Positions 60,664-64,000 of a DNA stretch of 64,000 bases are shown here, in pieces. A program made the position numbers and the translations under genes. Source of the stretch: Armatimonadota bacterium (GTDB taxonomy: Bacteria > Armatimonadota > Zipacnadia > Zipacnadales > JABUFB01); NCBI GenBank assembly GCA_013314775.1, contig JABUFB010000008.1, forward strand, positions 661,036-725,035, in the 5' to 3' direction. The notes below the pieces were generated by a model. The model was not told the DNA's origin, did not search any database, and saw only the letters and a program-made list of their open reading frames with translations. How positions within the stretch are numbered: position 1 is the stretch's first letter; every line of letters begins with the position of its first letter.

Positions 60664-62304
60664 TTACCTTTCTACGGCAAGCTTTACAGATTTCCACAGT
60701 CCGCCGGCGAGGCTCAGGTTGTGAATGCGCACGGCAATCGTGTTCGGCCGGCCAGGGAGGAGTTTCCCGGTGACGTCGATGGAAAAACGCTTGTCCCAGC
60801 CGAGGTCGGGGGCGAGCTTGTGCTGCCCTGCGCGCGCGCCATTGACCCAGACCTCTGCCTGCTCATCGGCCGCGCCGAACCAGAGCTTCAGGCGCTTGTC
60901 CCGGGGCAGGTCAAACAGGGGCGCGGTCCAATCGAGACGGTACCAGGCATAGCCGGTGTAGCGCAGATCCTGCTCGTCCCAGAACTTGCCGATCTCCATA
61001 GTCCCCCAACCGTCCGGCGAGATGCCCGGCTTGAACCAACCGTGTTTCACCCCGACATTGCCCGGATCGGTGCGGAACCGCCAGACTTTGGGCAGATCGG
61101 CGATGAACTCGTACTTGCCTTCCAGGTCGCCGAACGTGGCCTCATCGTCGTATCCGGGCTGCGTGGAGGCCTTGGGTGGCGGCGGCGCCGGGACGTCCCT
61201 GATAGTGCGCCCCACATACGCGGCATCGTTGATCTCGTGGGGCAGGCGCGATCTCCGCAAGGCTCGCTGATAGGCGGCCGGAAGGTCTTGCCGGGTCCAC
61301 CAGCGCGGACATTCCGTGTAGATCCACACGTACCGGTCGGTGACATTCAGCCCGCAGAAGACCGAGTATTCGAACTCCTCGGGTGTAAAGAAGTTCTTGC
61401 TGAAGTCATCCGTGTGCCACCCGTAGCTGCGCCACGCCGCGTCCATCCAGATTCCGAAGCCGACTTCGATGTGCTTCTTGTATTTCGCGGGATTGGCCAC
61501 CAGGGGCAGGACGCCCTCGCGCACCGAGCGGTAGCCGTTCACGAACTGCTGGTGAGTGCGGAAAGTGTAGGCGCCCTCGTATGCGTCCACGATTACGGTC
61601 TTCGGCGCGGCAGCCTGGAACATGCCGTCCAGGAAGCCACGAAGCAGGCCGTACGGCCGCTTGTCGGCATCATCAACGCCGCCCGTAATCCCGTAGCCGT
61701 AGGTGAGCAGCACCACGATGTCCGGGTACTCCGAGTTGATCGCCCGCATGAATCGGGCGCCGCAGTCAGCGACCCTTTCCATGTACTCAGCGAAGCTGCG
61801 TGTCTCGCAGTGTGCCTGCTTCGCGTAGGTCCACAGCGGCTCATTGTAGATCTCGATGTCGAACATGAAGCCCTTGCAGCCACCCTCGCGGGCGACCCTC
61901 GCGGCCACCCGAGCGTTGTTGAGGACCGCGTCGAAAGCCTTGTCGTCGAACCAGTCCACGTTCCCCGGGCAGACGTTGAACCGCAGGAAATTGTCGGTGA
62001 GCTTCTCGAACAGGCACGCCTGCAGGTCCTCAATGTTCGAAGCGAACTCCTCATACTTGAACACCGTGGAACTCCAGCAGGTCCACGCGAAGTTCACGGG
62101 CTTGCCCTCATGCACGGGCATGGCGTGGAAGATCACGCCATCGAAACCCATGTTGTCCATGCGCTCCTGGTTGGCACGCATGAAGGCGGGGTCGGGCTCG
62201 TCCCAGCCCCACTCGATGATCTTCGTGTGCCGGCCTGTAGGTACGGGAGCGGCGAGAGCGGCAGAGATCGATAGCAGACACAGGCAGATCTGGAGACAGC
62301 GCAT
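60664..62304 (-). CDS. Secreted TIM-barrel protein with GH2-like C-terminal sugar-binding domain
   Basis: 546 residues; AGGAG lies 11 bases before ATG. Signal peptide (LQICLCLLSISAALAAP). The catalytic-like barrel (about 25-360) has RMDNMGFDGVIFHAMPVHEG, GGCKGFMFDIEIYNEPLWTY (candidate catalytic Glu), VVLLTYGYGITGG and GIWMDAAW. The C-terminal 140 residues form a GH2 N-domain-like jelly roll (AWYRLDWTAPLFDLPRD, LWFGAADEQAEVWVNGARAG, TIAVRIHNLSLAGGLWK). I do not recognise a defined GH family. First gene of the tightly packed minus-strand operon after the propeller gene (188 bp). Confidence 0.8.
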   Translation of the reverse strand: MRCLQICLCLLSISAALAAPVPTGRHTKIIEWGWDEPDPAFMRANQERMDNMGFDGVIFHAMPVHEGKPVNFAWTCWSSTVFKYEEFASNIEDLQACLFEKLTDNFLRFNVCPGNVDWFDDKAFDAVLNNARVAARVAREGGCKGFMFDIEIYNEPLWTYAKQAHCETRSFAEYMERVADCGARFMRAINSEYPDIVVLLTYGYGITGGVDDADKRPYGLLRGFLDGMFQAAAPKTVIVDAYEGAYTFRTHQQFVNGYRSVREGVLPLVANPAKYKKHIEVGFGIWMDAAWRSYGWHTDDFSKNFFTPEEFEYSVFCGLNVTDRYVWIYTECPRWWTRQDLPAAYQRALRRSRLPHEINDAAYVGRTIRDVPAPPPPKASTQPGYDDEATFGDLEGKYEFIADLPKVWRFRTDPGNVGVKHGWFKPGISPDGWGTMEIGKFWDEQDLRYTGYAWYRLDWTAPLFDLPRDKRLKLWFGAADEQAEVWVNGARAGQHKLAPDLGWDKRFSIDVTGKLLPGRPNTIAVRIHNLSLAGGLWKSVKLAVER

Positions 62305-62492
62305 GTGTGGTCAGCTCCTATGAATGGCGAGACCAAGGACAGGAGGCAACGTGCGGCCTCACCCCTGCGCGACGAGTCGATGCCCTCTCCTCTCTCCGTC
62401 GCGGTAAAGCTGCTCCGGATGAGGAGACCAAGACAACGACAATGGCCGGCGGGCCAAAGGTGCCCGCCCCAGGAACGATGAAACGCGGCCGC

Positions 62493-63449
62493 CTACCGTT
62501 CAAGCTCCAGCCGCCAGGAGTCGTTCATCAGCGGCCAGGAATTGCCCGCAACGACCCACAGATAGCCGTCGAAATCATAGACGGTTGCTTCGTGGCGCGG
62601 GCTCCAAACCGGCTCGGACTTGAACTCGTACCAGTTTTTCCCATCGGCCGTGTACCAGACGTCGCCCAGGTTGTGAGCCTCGGCATTGCGATAGCCGCCG
62701 ATAAGCCACATGTAGCCCGCGTGGACCTTGCAGATCGACCACATGCGCGTGGGCCAGGGCGCCTTCTCCAATACGCACTCCCAGTTCACCCCGTCCTCCG
62801 AGCACCAGACGTCATTCATGGTGGTGATGGTCTTGTAGCCCTTCTCGGGCGGGTTGTTCTCCCGGCCGACGGCGCCGGCCATGACCCACAGCTTGTCCTT
62901 GAACACGGTGACCGCTGTGGCGTAGCGCTTCTCGAAGGGTACGTTGTCGTTCACGCAGGTCCAGTTCTTGCCGTCCGAAGTCCGCCAGACGTCGGCTCCG
63001 CTCCCAAGCTGCCAAAGCTCGTCCTTGAACACCACCAGTTCGCCGTACCCGCGCACGCCGAAGGGAGTCTTCTCGCACACCTGGGTCCAGTTGATGCCGT
63101 CAGGGGAGTTCCAGACGCTGCCCTTCACCGCCCAGACCTTACCCTTGTAGACGGCCATTTCACTGTAGCCGTCATACGGCGTAGCATCGCTGATCTTGGT
63201 CCAGACCATACCGTCGGAAGAGTTCCACAGATCGCGGATGAGCACATTGCCGTTGTGGTAGGCGTTGCTGATCCACATCTTGCCATTGAGGACGAAGTCC
63301 TCGGCGGTGTCGCGGGGGCTGAAGTCCGTGTGTTCGGCCATGCGCACCCACCGACCCTTGAGGGGACCTTGGGTAGTGTTGCCGTCCTGACAGTGCGCGA
63401 CGACCAGAAGGAGCAGCACAAGAACGATGGCAAGCAACACGCTGGGCAT
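62493..63449 (-). CDS. Secreted Kelch-like beta-propeller protein
   Basis: 318 residues from ATG 63449 (GAGGTG upstream). Signal peptide (LLAIVLVLLLLVVAHCQD). Repeated units of the type WnSsDGxxWtxvx...P...RxGhxxxVFKdkLWvxGG: DLWNSSDGMVWTKISD, VWNSPDGINWTQV, VWRTSDGKNWTCVND, VWCSEDGVNWECVL, VWYTADGKNWYEF. This is a Kelch/sialidase-like propeller, likely a binding scaffold; no enzymatic residues seen. First of the long minus-strand series; 188 bp before the TIM-barrel gene. Confidence 0.85.
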   Translation of the reverse strand: MPSVLLAIVLVLLLLVVAHCQDGNTTQGPLKGRWVRMAEHTDFSPRDTAEDFVLNGKMWISNAYHNGNVLIRDLWNSSDGMVWTKISDATPYDGYSEMAVYKGKVWAVKGSVWNSPDGINWTQVCEKTPFGVRGYGELVVFKDELWQLGSGADVWRTSDGKNWTCVNDNVPFEKRYATAVTVFKDKLWVMAGAVGRENNPPEKGYKTITTMNDVWCSEDGVNWECVLEKAPWPTRMWSICKVHAGYMWLIGGYRNAEAHNLGDVWYTADGKNWYEFKSEPVWSPRHEATVYDFDGYLWVVAGNSWPLMNDSWRLELER

Positions 63450-63603
63450 GCGGGCACCTCGATACGATGATCTCGGCGACAAAAGGTCGCTGACTTTTCC
63501 GAGGGTATGTTCGCCCGAGGCAGGCCCGAATCCTGTGCAGGGGGAATAGAGTGACGATGATTCCGCGATTGGACGCGAATGGCCCTCATGGAGTGTGATT
63601 CGG

Positions 63604-64000
63604 ATGATGAGACAGACCACCCCTTTTGCGATTGGGCTGGTGACCCTGATGGCGAGCGTGCTTCCGTCCTGCGCCGCTGAGTACCTGCCCGACCTGATCT
63701 CCAAGTACCAGACCTGGGACGCCGCCTACAATGATGGAAAAGGCAACTCGGCCGCCACGACATCCGGCGGGCTCGGTTGGGGCGAGGCCAGTTTCCTGCG
63801 CGACTATGTCTACTGCCTGCGAGTAACCCGCGACCCGTACTGGGCTGACAAGATCGTGGACCATGTCGATCGCATGGTGGGCAACCTCAAGCCCAACGCT
63901 GAAGGATACCTGGCGTGGGATGACCCCGCTTACTCGGTGAGCATCATCGAGACACAGCCCGCAGGCAATGTGGGGGAAGCAAAGATCGAGCCCGCGCTGC
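63604..64000 (+). CDS. Secreted alpha/alpha-toroid-like protein, cut by right edge
   Basis: An open frame runs from ATG 63604 (GGAGTG upstream; second ATG at 63607) to the window end without a stop, so it is not closed here. The first 132 residues include a signal peptide (about 1-24, PFAIGLVTLMASVLPSCAAE) followed by LISKYQTWDAAYNDGKGN, GWGEASFLRDYVYCLRVTRDP and KIVDHVDRMVGNLKPNAEGYLAW. This is the start pattern of alpha/alpha-toroid glycoside hydrolase- or epimerase-like secreted proteins. Divergent from the propeller gene, 154 bp apart. Function beyond that is unknown. Confidence 0.72.
   Translation, partial: MMRQTTPFAIGLVTLMASVLPSCAAEYLPDLISKYQTWDAAYNDGKGNSAATTSGGLGWGEASFLRDYVYCLRVTRDPYWADKIVDHVDRMVGNLKPNAEGYLAWDDPAYSVSIIETQPAGNVGEAKIEPAL

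Noticed and set aside
60508..62274. 588-residue plus-strand frame opposite two glycosidase-like genes
   Set aside because: Spans two well-supported minus genes and their junction; shadow.
1..64000. CRISPR arrays, rRNA or tRNA genes
   Set aside because: No regularly spaced direct repeats, no ribosomal RNA-like stretch and no cloverleaf sequence recognised on reading both strands by eye.

Overview
This window looks like a chromosomal segment of a GC-rich, Gram-negative-type heterotroph, most likely an Armatimonadota (or related PVC/FCB-fringe) bacterium, probably from a metagenome assembly. The best taxonomic clue is the prepilin-like protein at 11629. Its N-terminal cleavage/hydrophobic signature and following residues ([10 protein letters not shown], then a Q-D-Y-D-E stretch) and its C-terminal X9-DG-type tail are very abundant in that phylum. 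Two PEP-CTERM proteins and many large secreted TIM-barrel proteins fit the same picture. No rRNA, tRNA or CRISPR array was recognised.

Layout. (a) 1-10301: a zinc-ribbon protein cut by the left edge, a secreted protein of unknown role, a LamG/beta-helix protein, a sulfatase, a GH29-like/toroid mosaic, a decayed secreted gene (in-frame TGA plus frameshift) and an FG-GAP/ASPIC protein. (b) 10489-21692: an NAD-dependent epimerase, the prepilin-like protein, and three very large secreted glycosidase-like proteins around a nitrilase-family amidohydrolase. (c) 21852-31076: two paralogous PEP-CTERM papain/C39-like proteins, one on each strand, bracketing a GT39-TPR membrane protein, a cytosolic three-gene operon (glycosidase-like, HpcH/HpaI aldolase, creatininase), an ArsR-FmdB pair and an ISAs1-family insertion sequence with intact inverted repeats and target duplication but a frameshifted transposase. 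(d) 31211-43562: mostly housekeeping and regulatory genes: recO, a zinc alcohol dehydrogenase, an SGNH hydrolase, a polytopic membrane protein, a methyltransferase, lexA with a Gram-positive-type SOS box, a SpoIIE-type phosphatase, pcm, a sugar-phosphate isomerase-like protein, a PHP protein and a TPR protein. (e) 43599-64000: a GH110-like beta-helix protein, an FGGY kinase, a TIM-barrel protein, then a long minus-strand run (63449 down to 49045). That run encodes a propeller protein, two glycosidase-like proteins (one GH123/DUF4091-like), a TPR/zinc-ribbon membrane protein, a hydrazine-synthase-alpha-related diheme protein, a DUF6259-like giant and a double beta-sandwich protein. A further secreted toroid-like gene runs off the right edge.

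How the genes fit together. The dominant theme is extracellular attack on complex, probably partly sulfated polysaccharide by large secreted enzymes with carbohydrate-binding-like beta-sandwiches. Putative cytosolic follow-up enzymes (sulfatase, FGGY kinase, epimerases, HpaI aldolase, alcohol dehydrogenase) lie nearby. There is no SusC/SusD pair and no dedicated polysaccharide regulator, so this is not a classical Bacteroidetes PUL. The most unusual element is the HzsA-related diheme/propeller protein embedded in the glycosidase operon next to a membrane TPR protein with two cysteine-rich zinc-binding-like modules. Starts were chosen by Shine-Dalgarno position where possible. Functional calls for the large secreted proteins come from fold-level pattern recognition only.
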